Shown here: one piece after another, positions 10,148 through 21,542 of the stretch | Position numbering within the stretch: the first letter of the stretch is position 1 | How the letters are laid out: the number at the start of each line of letters is the position of its first letter | Assembly: GCA_029204225.1 (NCBI GenBank) | Contig: CM055098.1 | Span: forward strand, 21,239,097-21,303,096 | Direction of reading: 5' to 3' | Source of the DNA: Diphasiastrum complanatum | Taxonomy: Eukaryota; Streptophyta; Lycopodiopsida; Lycopodiales; Lycopodiaceae | DNA: 64,000 nucleotides | The notes under the pieces: generated by a model | What the model was told of the DNA's origin: nothing | Seen by the model: only the letters and a program-made list of their open reading frames with translations | The model's database searches: none | Translations under genes and position numbers: made by a program

Positions 10148-10161
10148 TTCACACGTGTGAA
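10148..10161. promoter_or_regulatory. TTCACACGTGTGAA palindrome
   Basis: Perfect 14 bp palindrome with a CACGTG (G-box) core, nine bases before the LTR end. The same 14-mer occurs in LTRs of E1, E2, E3 and E4. Confidence 0.6.
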
Positions 10162-10170
10162 AACTTCTCA

Positions 10171-10182
10171 TGGTATCAGAGC
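10171..10182 (+). other. Primer-binding site (initiator tRNA-Met)
   Basis: TGGTATCAGAGC immediately after the LTR; complementary to the plant initiator tRNA-Met 3' end. Confidence 0.85.
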
Positions 10183-10798
10183 TTGAAAGGAGAATACACA
10201 TCTAATCATTGTTTTATTAAATGGAATGATTTCTCATCATTGTTGGTGACATTTTGCCTCTTACTAGCACTCAATTTTGAGCTAACAGGTTCCACTCTCT
10301 TCATCACTCGTTGATGTATTTTTTTCTCTGATTTCAGAGTTGTACGACCTACTATAGCAATATATGTGAGGCCTCTAATCAAGATAGAGTGGTGGCTATG
10401 TTACTTTTCATCTTTTCCATCCATGTTGCATATGTGTGGAGAGCTAATCAAGTGTATATTGTGATGATATCAAGAGGATTGGTGGATACTAAGGAGAGTT
10501 CTTGGCATTCAAAGTGAGGCATAGTAAAGGAGAAAACTAGTGTTTTACATGCTTGAAGGCTGTACTATCAAGGTTGCTAATTTGTAGGAGTCAAAATAGC
10601 AAGATTTGACTATTTTCCGATTTTCTTCAATCTATGAAGCATTGTTTGGATTTATGATCCTATGTATGGATGAAACTTAACAAACGATAAATCTGACTTT
10701 TCAAGCTATTTCACATGTGTGAACTTAGATTTACTTCATCCACTTTTGCTTTGGAAAATAGAGAGCAAATTTTGACTTCCATCTAGAAATTGTGATTT
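10183..10798 (+). other. Leader of the plus-strand copia, truncated
   Basis: Non-coding sequence after the primer site with no credible gag. It contains TTCACATGTGTGAA at 10710, one base off the shared palindrome. It is cut off near 10799, where gypsy pol begins. Confidence 0.45.
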
Positions 10799-11190
10799 TT
10801 GGGAAGCATTTTAAGCTGTCTACCCGTTATTGTGGACCTTTTAAGATTGTACGTAGAATTGGTTCATTGGCGTATAAACTCAATCTTCAAGGAAAATCGA
10901 CTGCACACCAAGTGTTTCATGTAAGTCGTTTGAAACTAAGTTTACATAATGGTGATATAGTTGGTTCAGATGAGGATTTATCCCATTTGGAAGATTTGTC
11001 GCTTAGTGTACCTTTGGAACCTGAGAAAGTGCTCAGAACCAGAGATAAACAATTGAGAAATTGTTCTATCTCAATTGAGAAATTGTTCTATCTCTGAGTG
11101 CGTAATTCGGTGGAAGGGTCATACTGAGGATGATGATTTGTGGGAGAGAGCTGATAACATAAAGAAGAATTTCTCGAATTTTAGTTTCTA
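10799..11190 (+). pseudogene. Ty3/gypsy integrase C-terminal end with chromodomain-like tail
   Basis: Matches the end of the plus-strand gypsy pol at 39322-39688. Visible are STRYCGPFKIVRRIGSLAY (the GPY/F-like block of gypsy integrases), TAHQVFHVSRLK, LEPEKVL, then in another frame a tail with RWKGHTEDDDLWERADNI, which resembles the WKG..ED.TWE part of chromovirus tails. The tail would guide integration. Everything upstream is lost and a short duplication near 11050-11090 (CAATTGAGAAATTGTTC) breaks the frame. It is followed by the purine tract AAGAAGGGAAGAA and the LTR. Confidence 0.8.
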
Positions 11191-11219
11191 AGGATAGAAA
11201 TAGTTTAAGAAGGGAAGAA

Positions 11220-11739
11220 TGTTATGTCCATGACTAGTACATAGGATACAATATACTCCTAGTCTTGGATACATGGTACTCCAATGAAACAAGCTGTTAG
11301 TTATGCCACATCATACTGGATGTGACCCAAAAGTAACTAATATCCTTGTGAGGCCCAGAACACACTAAGTGGAGTTTAAACAAGGTAATGAGATAGTGTA
11401 TGCATGTGTAGAGTTATCAATAGCAATTCTATGATTAGTTGGTCCATGCATAGGACTCTATTCTAGGTGAATCTATGTATAGGGAACATAGGACTATGCA
11501 TGGCTATGTGCCCAAGATGCATTAGGCTCTATATAAGGGGTCCAAACTTGCCCTACTCATCATGGTTCTTGATTCATTGCCAGGCTCTCACTCTACTTTC
11601 AAGCTTCTTGTTCCTTGGCTTGGGGGTGAGGCCTCTAGAGACTAATTGGATGCTTCTACTTGGTTGGGTGGTTTCTCCACAGTGTGTTATCCTTTTGTGT
11701 TTAGGATTTGTAAGCAGGATCTAAGGAGCTTCCCTTATA
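11220..11739 (+). repeat. Gypsy LTR, first copy of a tandem
   Basis: Begins TGTTATGTCCATGAC after the purine tract. It contains GGCTCTATATAAGG (TATA) near 11530 and ends at CTTCCCTTATA. Instead of the expected GTGGTATCAG the next bases are CTCCTAGTC, an internal LTR position. Confidence 0.75.
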
Positions 11740-12225
11740 CTCCTAGTCTTGGATACATGGTACTCCAGTGAAACAAGCTGTTAGTTATGGCACGTCATAC
11801 TGGATGTGACCGGAAAGTAACTAATATCCTTGTGAGGCCCAGAACACACTAAGTGTAGTTTAGACAAGGTAATGAGACAATGTATGCATGTGTAGAGTTA
11901 TCAATAGCAATTCTATGAATAGTTGGTCCATGCTTAGGACTCTATTCTAGGTGAATCTATGTATAGGAAACTTAAGGATATGCATGGCTATGTACCAAGG
12001 ATGCTTTGGCTCTATATATTGGGTCCAAAATCGCCCTACTCCTCATGATGGTTTTGGATTCATTGCTAGGTTCTCACTCTATATTCATGCTTCTTGTTCC
12101 TTGGCTTGGGGGTGAGGCTTCTAGAGTTTGATTGGATGCTTCTACTTGGTTGGGTGGTTTCTCCATAGTGTGTTATCCATTGTGTTTGTGATTTGTAAGC
12201 AGGATCTAAGGAGCTTGGCTTATAG
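11740..12225 (+). repeat. Gypsy LTR, second tandem copy lacking its first ~35 bp
   Basis: Repeats the first copy from CTCCTAGTCTTGG to the LTR end and is followed by the primer site. Many substitutions separate the two copies, so the tandem is not a fresh duplication. Confidence 0.75.
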
Positions 12226-12237
12226 TGGTATCAGAGC
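12226..12237 (+). other. Gypsy primer-binding site
   Basis: TGGTATCAGAGC followed by AAGGC, complementary to initiator tRNA-Met. Confidence 0.85.
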
Positions 12238-12872
12238 AAGGCTTACAAGTTTGGAGAGGTGGTGCTTTTCATTCGAGCTTGGTGGTAATCAACTAGTATT
12301 CTCATCCAAGGAGAGGAGCAGGGTTGCAAGTTGGTGGATCTTCTCAAGTTCGATTTGCATGATCCATATCTCTGTCGAATTCATTGTTGTTTATGAAGAA
12401 TTGTGCTAGGAAATCAATTTTGGTTGTCTTTTTGGAGTTTTAGCATGTGTAACTCAAAACTAGTTATGGATCTAAAATTTCCAGCAAGTTAATTCACTTT
12501 GAAATAGTTGAAATTCAGGTTGCATGATGGATCTTCCCATGTATTTGGATTCTAGGCTCTTTTGTGGGCAAATTTGGCTTGTTTTCTATGATTTTGGCAC
12601 AAGATTGATGGTAGAATTCAAAATCCAGCCAGTTCAGATCTATTAGATGGTTATAACTCTATATATAGGATTGCATGTGCATTAGAAAAATGTTCTTGCC
12701 ATTAAATTCCAATATGTCATGTGAAAACACCTAGAAAGGGCCAAAATCTATGACTTTTGTTTGTTTTTTCATGAAATTGGATGGTAGGGAGTTGTAGAAT
12801 ATCAATTGAAGCTGGGAAAAGATGAATCATAGTCTTTTGATGTTGTCCTAGAAGTTAGAGCCAAGAGCAATT
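12238..12872 (+). other. Gypsy 5' leader, plus strand, truncated
   Basis: Non-coding leader alignable with 33645-34280. It ends abruptly near 12872 (AGAGCAATTG) and runs straight into gypsy gag on the opposite strand. Confidence 0.7.
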
Positions 12873-13797
12873 GGATTGCCTCTTGGGATCTAAATCATGT
12901 GAACAGACACTTTCTTTCTTTCTGGACAAAATTTCGTCAAATGTCAGTCTTCTTATAGACGAAACATAAGTTCTCTTTCTTAGTCTTTTTCCTGGACATA
13001 GATTTCCTAAATCTCTTTCTCTTCGGCTTTCTAGGTTCCGATGCTGCTTGATCTAATTCGTCAAAATATTTTGCTTGGTTTGGACCGCGCTTCTTACACT
13101 TCTTGGTTTTCAAAGTGGTTGGAATTTGCGCAAACTCCTTCTTGGATGTCACCACTGTGGAATCATATGCTTTTGCAATCCAAAACGCATCCTTGAGGTT
13201 TTGAAGCACATTTTGCCTGCATTCGTTCTGTTAGTCGGTTGGCAAACCTAAGACAAACTGCCAAAGTGCCAACTTCGCATCGAATGATGGAACCCTATTC
13301 CATAGGTCCATGAATTCTTAGATATAAGAGTCTAACTTCTTTGTACCCATCTTGCAGTTCACGAACTTCAGGTAGTAGTCCACGTTATCAGCAATTACGA
13401 AAGCTTTCTTGAAAACTTCCGCAAACGCATCCCAAGTAGTTGGCTTCACCAGTAAATCTCGTCACGATGATGACGCTTTGCTGCATAAGAACAGCATGAC
13501 ACTTTCGATTTTCTTCTCATCAGGAACTCCGTGCAGATTGAAGTAACTACTCCACTTTGCCAGCCAGTCCTCGACGACTTTAGGTTTCTTCTCCTTCTTC
13601 TCCCCTGCATAGACCTCCGATTGAAAACCATTGGGAAAAGACATCAACTTGACTTGATTCAATAGAACCTCCATTTGTTAATCTCTCATCTGATTACGAT
13701 TATTCATATCATTGAGTGTCATACTCAACTGCTGACAAATCACCATGTAAGATGGTGCACCTGGATTTGCAGCTTGATTTGAAGTTTCTTCAGCCAT
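12873..13797 (-). pseudogene. Ty3/gypsy gag remnant, minus strand
   Basis: Gag of the same family as 35400-36311. It starts at ATG 13797-13795 (MAEETSNQAANPGAPSYMV). It shows the retrotransposon gag core (FQSEVYAGEKKEKK; SSYFNLHGVPDEKK) and a basic region (KPKRKRFRKSMSRKKTKK). The zinc knuckle is destroyed: CFVYKKTD replaces CFVCKKIGH and the following residues are missing. At least three frames are needed. The TAG at the gag-protease boundary is present, as in the plus-strand copy. Confidence 0.8.
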
Positions 13798-15352
13798 TTC
13801 GATTTATCTATTCTAGAAATTACTAAATTTAATTAATATCAAATTAACTTATAGTGAAACACATTTGACCAAAAAACTGACTGAAATTGACTCCAGCATG
13901 GTGAAATCACTATTTTTAGTCAATTTCATAGATAGTTCAAAAAATTGAAAAAACTAAAAAAATTGAGTTTTCGCACTTTTAATTTTTAAAAAAGATTTAT
14001 GTTTTTCAAAAATTCATAAAAAACCACTGTCAATTATTAAGCAATTGAAATCAAAAATTCGATTCATTGTTCAATTTTTAACGCTATTGCATTAATGTCC
14101 ATCAGGCATGCAAGACATGCGACATTAAACAGATTTTTTACCATTACGAAATTTTACATAAAATCAAGTTCTACGGAAAATGTCAGCTATAAAACCTAGT
14201 TTTGTATCTATTAGTCAGAGCACATGCGTATAACCACTCAAAATATATCTAAACCACTCATGCATGTCAGAATCGCTCTGAGAATCAACATGCAGACATT
14301 ACATGCAAGCACAGTCCCTCAAAATAGGAAACTGACTTGCATGCAATCAGAACAATTTGAAATTCTACCAATTTTGCTCACAAAATTGCAAAACTTCAGA
14401 TGATCACAACTTTGGCTATAGGACACCATATTGGGTGTTGTAAAGCTCCGTACTAAGGGAGACCTAGTGGACAAGACTCTTGCCATGTCAGCCTGCCATC
14501 TGGGATTCACACGTGCAAGTTCAGTACAGCCAAAAAACCTATAGGAGGACATACTTTTTCAAGCCCAATCTGCTTAAAATCATGCAAACACTCAACCAAT
14601 TCTAAAAGTGATGATCCAAATAGTCTTAAATGGTCTCTAAGAGTTCCATGAAGCCTTCATACATATCTAGAAGTCAAAATTGCTACAAACTTGATGGAAT
14701 TGAAACATAAGCCTCTACCCATCAATTTACAGGTCTGATAGCTTGATGGGAAGGCAAAAAGGAACACAAATCATGCTGTAAAAATCCAGAATGATCTCCT
14801 TATGGATTTAGAGAAATCCACCCCTCAAAATTCACCAAAATTGGTCAATTTTTGACAATTTTTGACTTCCTACAAATCTAATTGCTGGAATTCTTGGCTC
14901 TAACTTCTAGGAAAGTTTCAAAAGACTATGACTTATCTTTTTCCATCTTTAATTGATGTTCAACAGCCTCCTACCATCCAATTTCATAAAAAAATAAGCA
15001 AAAATCATGGATTTTGGCCCTTTCTAGGCTTTTTCACCTTGACAAATTGGAAACTAATGGCAAGAACATTTTTCTAAACCACATGCAATTCTATTTACAA
15101 AGTTCTAACCATCCTATTGAGCTGAACTTGCTGAATTTTGAATTCTACAATCATTTTTGTGCCAAAATCATGGAAAACAAGCCAAATTTGGATACAAAAG
15201 AGCCTAGAATCCAAAACCATGGGAAGATCCAACATGCAACTTGAATTTCAACTACTTCAAGTGAATTAACTTGCTGGAAATTTCAGATCCATAACTAGTT
15301 TTGAATTACACATGATAAAACTCAAAAAAGACAACTAAAATTGATTTCCTAG
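13798..15352 (-). other. Gypsy 5' leader, minus strand
   Basis: About 1.55 kb of non-coding leader matching 33780-35399. It ends near 15352 without reaching the primer site or LTR, and borders copia H. Confidence 0.7.
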
Positions 15353-15394
15353 CACGAGAGAGTAACTCTCTTGCGATGATGTGTTGTTTGAGAT

Positions 15395-16391
15395 CCAAGC
15401 ATTTTAAATTTCTTAAGCATAGATCTTACATAACTTTCTTGAGAAATGAAAGCTAAGACATTAGAGATCTTAATCTCTAGTCAAGTACATGATGTAAAAA
15501 TCCAAGATCTTGCATTTTGAATTCCTTTCCTAAGGAGATCTTGGTATCAATAAGTAAATCCATGCTACTTCCACACAATAGAATGTCATCAACATAAATA
15601 AGCAACATGATTACATCATTACCAACATGTTTAAGATACAATGATGGATCATATGAGCTAACCTTGAAACCAACAGAAAAAGGATAAGTGTTCAATCTCT
15701 CATACCAAGCCCTTGGGGCTTGTTTTAAGCCATAAAGGCTTTTCAAAAGTAAGCATACTTTTGATCCTTTGCCATTCACAATCAAACCTGGAGGTTGATG
15801 CATATATATTTCTTCTAAGTAACCATTTAAGAAAGCATTTAAAACATCAAGTTGAAGAATTTTCCAATCATAAAAACAACAAATAGAAATGAGAATTCTA
15901 ATGTGGTACCATCTTTGCTATGGGAGCAAAGGTTTCTTCATAATCTATGCCTTTGATTTGGGCATAGCCTTTAGCACAAAGCCTTGCTTTGAACTTATTG
16001 ATTGATCCATTATTGAGCTTGATTCTATAGAACCACTTGCATTTAATGACCATGCTTGTCCTTAGGTGGGTCTGCAAGTTCACAAGTCTCATTTTGCATC
16101 AAAGCTTCATACTCGGCCTCCATAGCTTTGATCCAATCCTTTGATTGGAGAGCTTCCTCCACACTTGATGGTTCTTCAATGGTAGTGTGAAAAGCATGTA
16201 GAGAACTTGCATCCTCCACTTGTTTGTCTTTTTCCAAGTAAGTGAGCTCTCTCAGATTGATCTTCTTGGAGTCATTAGTAGACTCGCTTCTCTTGTGATC
16301 TCGGCCCCAACAAATCTTCATCATGATCAATACTTGATGAAGAGACTCCTCCTTGATGAATAAGCTCCTGGGATTTCGGCACACTGTCCTT
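15395..16391 (-). pseudogene. Copia H: integrase end to RT
   Basis: Three frame-shifted blocks. 16384-16043 holds the linker and RT start (SVEEALQSKDWIKAMEAEYEAL). 16092-15898 continues RT ([30 protein letters not shown]). 15803-15477 has LLKSLYGLKQAPRAWYERL and the active site LLIYVDDILL, both Asp present. Weak homology (SFISQESYV, LKKFKML) continues to about 15395. RNase H is missing. The coding stretch for MDVSNAFLNG around 15840-15880 is shifted but recognisable. Confidence 0.8.
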
Positions 16392-17073
16392 TGTAAAAAT
16401 TACAGCAAATAAGGATTCTAAAACACTTGAAATGTTGAGGGAAACAATAGATTATAATTCCATAAAGTTAGCACAAGTTGCACCATCAAAGTCCATCAAT
16501 AGTCTATGCTTGAACCTCACTAAATGGCCCAAATCTTTAAAGAAGCCTTCACACGTGTGAAAGTACGGGCTCCCACATTCTGAGCACTATACACTAGACC
16601 CACATTCAATCCTATAATGATTAGCAATCACAAGAACTAAAAGAATTATGAACATAGAGAGCAATTGCACCGATATGAGAGAAAAATCATGAAATTGCTT
16701 GATAGATTTTGGTGAGAGATCATCACCTATATATACATGATCCATCATGGTTTTATGCAGGTATGAGTAGCCCTAAACCTATCCCTAATGCTAATTTTGG
16801 TGGATCTTTCATCCCTACCAAGTTAGGGTTGGAATCTTGGAGATCCCTCAACAATGTAAAAACTACCAAAAATAGCTCCTACTTTTTCTCTCTTGTATCT
16901 AAGCATGATTTGGACTCATTTCAAAGGTTCTATCACTTAGGTCAACTTGAGAACATTCTTATGAATGGAATCCTATGCTATTTGGCATGTGTGACAAGCC
17001 ACATCATGACCATCTAACTATTTACAGGTCATATGACCAAAACTAGTCAAGCTAGAATTGTGAATTTTTAACA
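16392..17073 (-). repeat. E1 3' LTR
   Basis: Pairs with 20878-21537. Carries TTCACACGTGTGAA at 16548-16561 and a TATATATA box region near 16732. Confidence 0.9.
16548..16561. promoter_or_regulatory. TTCACACGTGTGAA palindrome in E1 LTR
   Basis: Perfect copy of the shared 14-mer. The partner LTR has TTCACACCTGTGAA at the matching place (about 21034), a single change in the core. Confidence 0.6.
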
Positions 17074-20064
17074 CTTCTCCTCACTATCTAGCTTGGTTCA
17101 ATCATTTCTTTACTAATCACTCCAAGTGATAATCTAAACTTCATAAAAGGTGTCTTTTGAAGTGGTTTATTAAGTAGATCAGCTACACATTCATTGCTTG
17201 GAACATGCTCCAAAGCAATCTCCTTGGCTTGCACCATTTCTCTCACAAAGTGATGGCATATCTCAATGTGCTTAGAACTTGCATGGAAGATTGGGTTAGA
17301 TGCAAGGTGTTGGGCTGATATATTGTCATTGTAGATGATTGGTTCCTCCTATGAATTCAAGATCTTTAGCTCCACCAATAATCTCTTGATCCAAAGTACC
17401 TCCTTTGGAGTGGCTGTCAAAGCTCTGTACTCGGCCTCGGTTGAAGATAGAGATATAGTTTCTTGCTTTTTGGAAAGCCATGAACCACACCTTCTCCTAT
17501 GAAAGTTGAATAGGCGCTTGTTGATTTCCTGTCCCTCTTGTCCCCTACAAAATCTGCATCACTAAATGCATGAAGGTCAATCACATCTCCTCTATATAGA
17601 ATCCCAAAATCCAATGTACTCGAGATGTATCTTAGAATCCTCTTAGCCTTTTTTCAATGGATATTCAATGGTTTTTGCATGGATTGGCTCAACCTACATA
17701 CACTAAAGCTAAGACCTAGTCTAGTTATAGTGATCCACATTAAGGAGCCTATAAGTTGCCTAAACAAAGTGATGTCCATAAAGGATCTTTCATCATCTTC
17801 ATTTGACACTTTTACATCTTGCTCCATTGGTGTGTCAACACTTTTGCACTCTTCCATCTTAAACTTCTTCAAAAGACTTTGAGCATAGTTTACTTGATTT
17901 ATAAAGATAAAATCAGATCTTGAAGTGAAGCACCCTAGATCTGCCATCTTGAACTCTAAGGATAGATCTGTCTTGATTTTTTCAATATTATCAACACTAT
18001 TTCCACTAATGATGATGTCATCTACATAAATGAGTAAAAGTACAATACCAACATCATCAAAATTAATGTAAAGAGTGGGATCATATTCGCTTTGAACAAA
18101 AGAAAGTGAAATAAGATAGCAATGTAATCTTGAATTCCAAAATCTCAAGGCTTGCTTTAAGCCAGAGATGCTTCTTTGGAGATGACATACTTTGTTGAGC
18201 ATCCAATCTTAAAGCCTTAGAACATTCACATAATGTTCTATTCCTTCTTTCAGGAGTGTAAGGACAAGAAGTCTCTTTCTTGATCCTTTCCTCCTAACAA
18301 AAGGCCTTGAACTCATTGGAGATGAATTCTCCACTATCGTCACTTCTAAGAATCTTGATGCTATGATTATGATGCTTTTCCACAAAGACCTTGAACTTTA
18401 CAAAAGTATCAAATACTTGAGACTTGAAGGAAAGTAAGAACACCCAACAATATCTTGAGTAATCATCAATCAAGGTTAAAAACATGGATGAACCTCCATT
18501 AGATTTGGTGCTAACAATATGCACATCCGAGTGTATGAGTTCAAGAGGATGAGATGACTTTGTGATGTAGTTAGGAAACACCTTCTTATGTGCCTTGGAT
18601 AAAGCACAAGCTTCACAAACCTTTTCTTCCTTCCCAATAGACCTTGGTAGGCCTAAAGCATAATACTCCTTGACCATAGCCTCCATGGAACCCGAGTTGA
18701 CATGTCCAAGTCTTTTGTGCCATAAAGTGAAGGTAGATATTTTGCACTTCTCGGCCAACATGACAACATTAGTATCCACAAATGCATCCAAATTATAAAG
18801 TTTGCCAAGTCTAGTGCCCTTAGCCACTATCTTACCCTTCTTCTTGATGAAACATTCATTTGAATAAAAGTCAACATTGAAACCATTGTCTACCATTTGG
18901 CCAACACTTAGTAGATTCTTTGTTATTGTAGGAATGCATAAAACACCTTCTATGTTGATCTTTTTGGAAGATCCTAAGCAAAGGGGAATGCTACCAACTC
19001 CTTCAATCTTACGAGCTTCATCATTTGTTGTATAGATACATTTTATAGGTCCATCATAAGATAAGAGAGAAGAGAAAAACTCCTTTTTGCTAGTCATGTG
19101 TGAACTAGCACCCGAGTCAATCCACCAAGCATCTTCTCCTTTGAAGCTTGTCAAAGAAAATATGGACATCATGAGAGAGTCCTCATGTGAACTCTCCTCC
19201 TCTTCCTCTTTGCTCATGTTGGCTTGGCTTTTATCTTGCTTCCTCTTGAAGCATTCCGAGGCATAATGCCCCATCTTGCTACAATAGTAGCACTTCACCT
19301 TGGATTTGTCCTTCTTGACTTTGGTGGTTGATGGAGATGCCTTTGAGGGTCCTTCTTGATCCTCAAGCTTTGTTGAAGCCTTTTTGAATGTTGATCCTTT
19401 GCCTTTGGACTTCTCTTTTCCTTTGGTGAAGAGAGCTTGGTCATCTCCACCTTGGATGGAAAGTCTATCCATCCTCTCTTTCATTTGGTTCCTTCTTGAC
19501 TCCTTGGCCATGAGTGTGCCTTGGAGCTCTTCAAGTATGGGTAGCTTACCCAAATTGATATTGCATATCCCTGAACCAAATTGTCAAATTTGAATCTTAG
19601 TCATTCAATAGGAGTTGACCAAGCTCTTCATCCTTGATAGGATCACCTATGAAGGCTAGCTTTTTGTTCAATTCCTTCACTCTTAAGACTAAAGTATGTG
19701 CACTGTCTCCTTTCTTTTGATAGCTTCTATTGATTTGATTCTTCAAAGCTAACATCCTAGTTTGTTTCTTGGATTCGTAGACCTTTTGCAAAGTCTCCCA
19801 AGCATCTTGAGCCAGAGTGCAATCTCCTACCTCTCTTAAGAGTTCATTTGCAACATTCATTTTTATACAATGTAGTGCAATATTGCACCTCTTGTTGTAT
19901 TTGGCTTTTTCTTGAGGATGAATAGGTTCATCCTCCTTACCATTTACAATCTCCATTAGATCTTGCATGATCATGATGGATTCCATTATAACTTTCCATA
20001 TGGAATAGCTATTTCTATTGAGCCTCTCATTAGTATCCAAAAGATATGCATTTAAAGATGCCAT
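17074..20064 (-). pseudogene. E1 gag-pol, internally deleted
   Basis: Gag starts at ATG 20064-20062 (MASLNAYLLDTNERLNRNSYS), with the UBN2 region to 19597, then a stop or frameshift. The next block (19553-18294) has the zinc knuckle CYYCSKMGHYASEC, protease WWIDSGASSHM, the HHCC zinc region of integrase (WHKRLGHVN; CEACALSK), the first catalytic Asp (IHSDVHI) and LRSDDSGEFIS. After a stop, ERRNRTLCECSKALRLDA follows, then a deletion removes the integrase C-terminal part and RT start; RT resumes at 18202 (ISGLKQALRFW; LLIYVDDIII). RNase H remains in part (DADFVGDKRDRKSTSAY). The lost segment is roughly 250-300 residues relative to E2. E1 cannot encode its own RT. Confidence 0.85.
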
Positions 20065-20865
20065 CTATTCTCCTAATCAAGGACTTGACACAAATGAAGG
20101 TTATTTCTACTGATTTGATTGAAGATCTACCTTATCCCACTTCTTAGGTACCTGAAAATATCAGTAATAGACTTTCTATAAAGATCTAAGAATGATCTTT
20201 AACAAAATCAAATCATAGAATACTAGAAACAATGCATATTTGCTTGATTGAAGTAGATAATACTAGTAGAATTGCCCCTCTTTCTATAAAAAACATAAAA
20301 GCTTACAAATGATCTGATCAAGAGTGAATTTCAGCAACCTAATATCCTTCCAAAATCACTTGCAAAATATCTAAATGGAACTTAATGAGGATGCAACACA
20401 ATCTACTATCCAATCACAAGCAAAAATTGATCAAAATTGATGAAAAATTGATCTAATTTGATGCATAAGTCAAGCAATGGTTGGACTAAACCTAAATCAC
20501 TTTAGGAGGTGTCCTCTACACCTTAAAAAAGCCTTTAAGAGTCCCCAAATGTCTGATCTTCCCTCTCCTTGAATGCTAGAAAGCCTCCTCTATGAAATCA
20601 CCTCCAAAACTTGCTTAGAAATCAATGCTTGGAGCAAGCAAAACTTGCTATCTTGGTAATGTGGATTGAATTAAACTTTGTCTCTGGTTTTAGACACCTA
20701 AACACCTACAAATGAAGTCACACAAAACCAATATCCAATGGATTTGACTCACTTTGAGTTCTAGAATCAATGCTGGATGCTAATATCCAACCTACACAAG
20801 ATTTAGATCAAAAATTGTGATCAAATTGAATGAAAAGCAAGGATATAGCCCATTTCAACATTTAG
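20065..20865 (-). other. E1 leader
   Basis: Non-coding sequence between the primer site and gag. No open frame of interest. Confidence 0.7.
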
Positions 20866-20877
20866 GCTCTGATACCA
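20866..20877 (-). other. E1 primer-binding site
   Basis: TGGTATCAGAGC read leftwards, directly against the LTR. Confidence 0.9.
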
Positions 20878-21537
20878 TGTAAAAGTTATAGAAAATAAGG
20901 ACCCTAAAACACTTGAAATGATGAGGTAAACAATAGATTATGATTCCATAAAGTTAGCACAAGTTGCACCATCAAAATCCATCAATAATCTATGCTTGAA
21001 CCTCACTAAATGGCCAAAATCCTTGAAGAAGCCTTCACACCTGTGAAAGTACGGCCTCCCACATTCAATCCTATAATGATTAGGAATTACAAGAACTCAA
21101 TATAAGAGATCATCAACATAGAGAGCAATTGCACCAATATGAGAGAAAAATCATGAAATTGCTTGATAAATTTTGGCGAGAGATCATCACCTATATATAC
21201 ATTATCCATCATGGTTTTGGGTAGGTATGAGTAGCCCTAAACCTATCCCTAATTCTGATTTTGGTGGATCTTTCATCCCTACCAAGTTAGGTTTGGAATC
21301 TTGGAGATCCCTCAACAATGTAAAAACTACCAGAAATAGCTCCTACTTTTTCTCTCTTGTATCTAAGCATGATTTGGACTCATTTCAAAGGTTCTATCAG
21401 TTAGGTCAACTTGAGAACATCCTTATGAATGGAATCCTATGCTATTTGGCACGTGTGACAAGCCACATCATGACCATCTAACTATTTACAAGTCATATGA
21501 CCAAAACTAGTCAAGCTAGAATTGTGAATTTTTAACA
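20878..21537 (-). repeat. E1 5' LTR
   Basis: 660 bp partner of 16392-17073. A TATATATA box lies at 21192-21199 on the minus strand. Confidence 0.9.
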
Positions 21538-21542
21538 TCCTT

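Larger units (their letters stand above)
8917..10170 (+). repeat. 1.25 kb 5' LTR of a plus-strand copia
   Basis: Begins TGTGAAGATT and ends AACTTCTCA directly before the primer site; the ends form an imperfect inverted repeat. It contains ten CATGCA motifs (9075-9228), a very AT-rich middle (9480-9840), a TATAAATA box (9937) and a TTCACACGTGTGAA palindrome nine bases from its end. Its partner LTR is not in the window. It interrupts copia copy B. Confidence 0.8.
12405..15352. repeat. Fold-back of gypsy sequence (inverted arms)
   Basis: The arm 12405-12872 is an imperfect inverted copy of 14885-15352; both are gypsy leader sequence. The 2 kb between the arms is gypsy gag and the rest of the leader on the minus strand. 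Divergence between arms is visible throughout. Confidence 0.75.
16392..21537 (-). mobile_element. Full-length copia element E1
   Basis: LTRs of 682 bp (16392-17073) and 660 bp (20878-21537) share TGTAAAA...TTTTTAACA ends. The primer site borders the right LTR, so the element reads leftwards. Both flanks are TCCTT (16387-16391 and 21538-21542), a perfect 5 bp target duplication inside H. The LTRs differ by indels and substitutions, and the coding region is deleted and shifted, so E1 is an older insertion than E2. Confidence 0.92.

Noticed and set aside
16709-17017. 102-codon frame in both E1 LTRs
   Set aside because: It occurs in both LTRs by descent, carries no domain, and lies across the promoter region.
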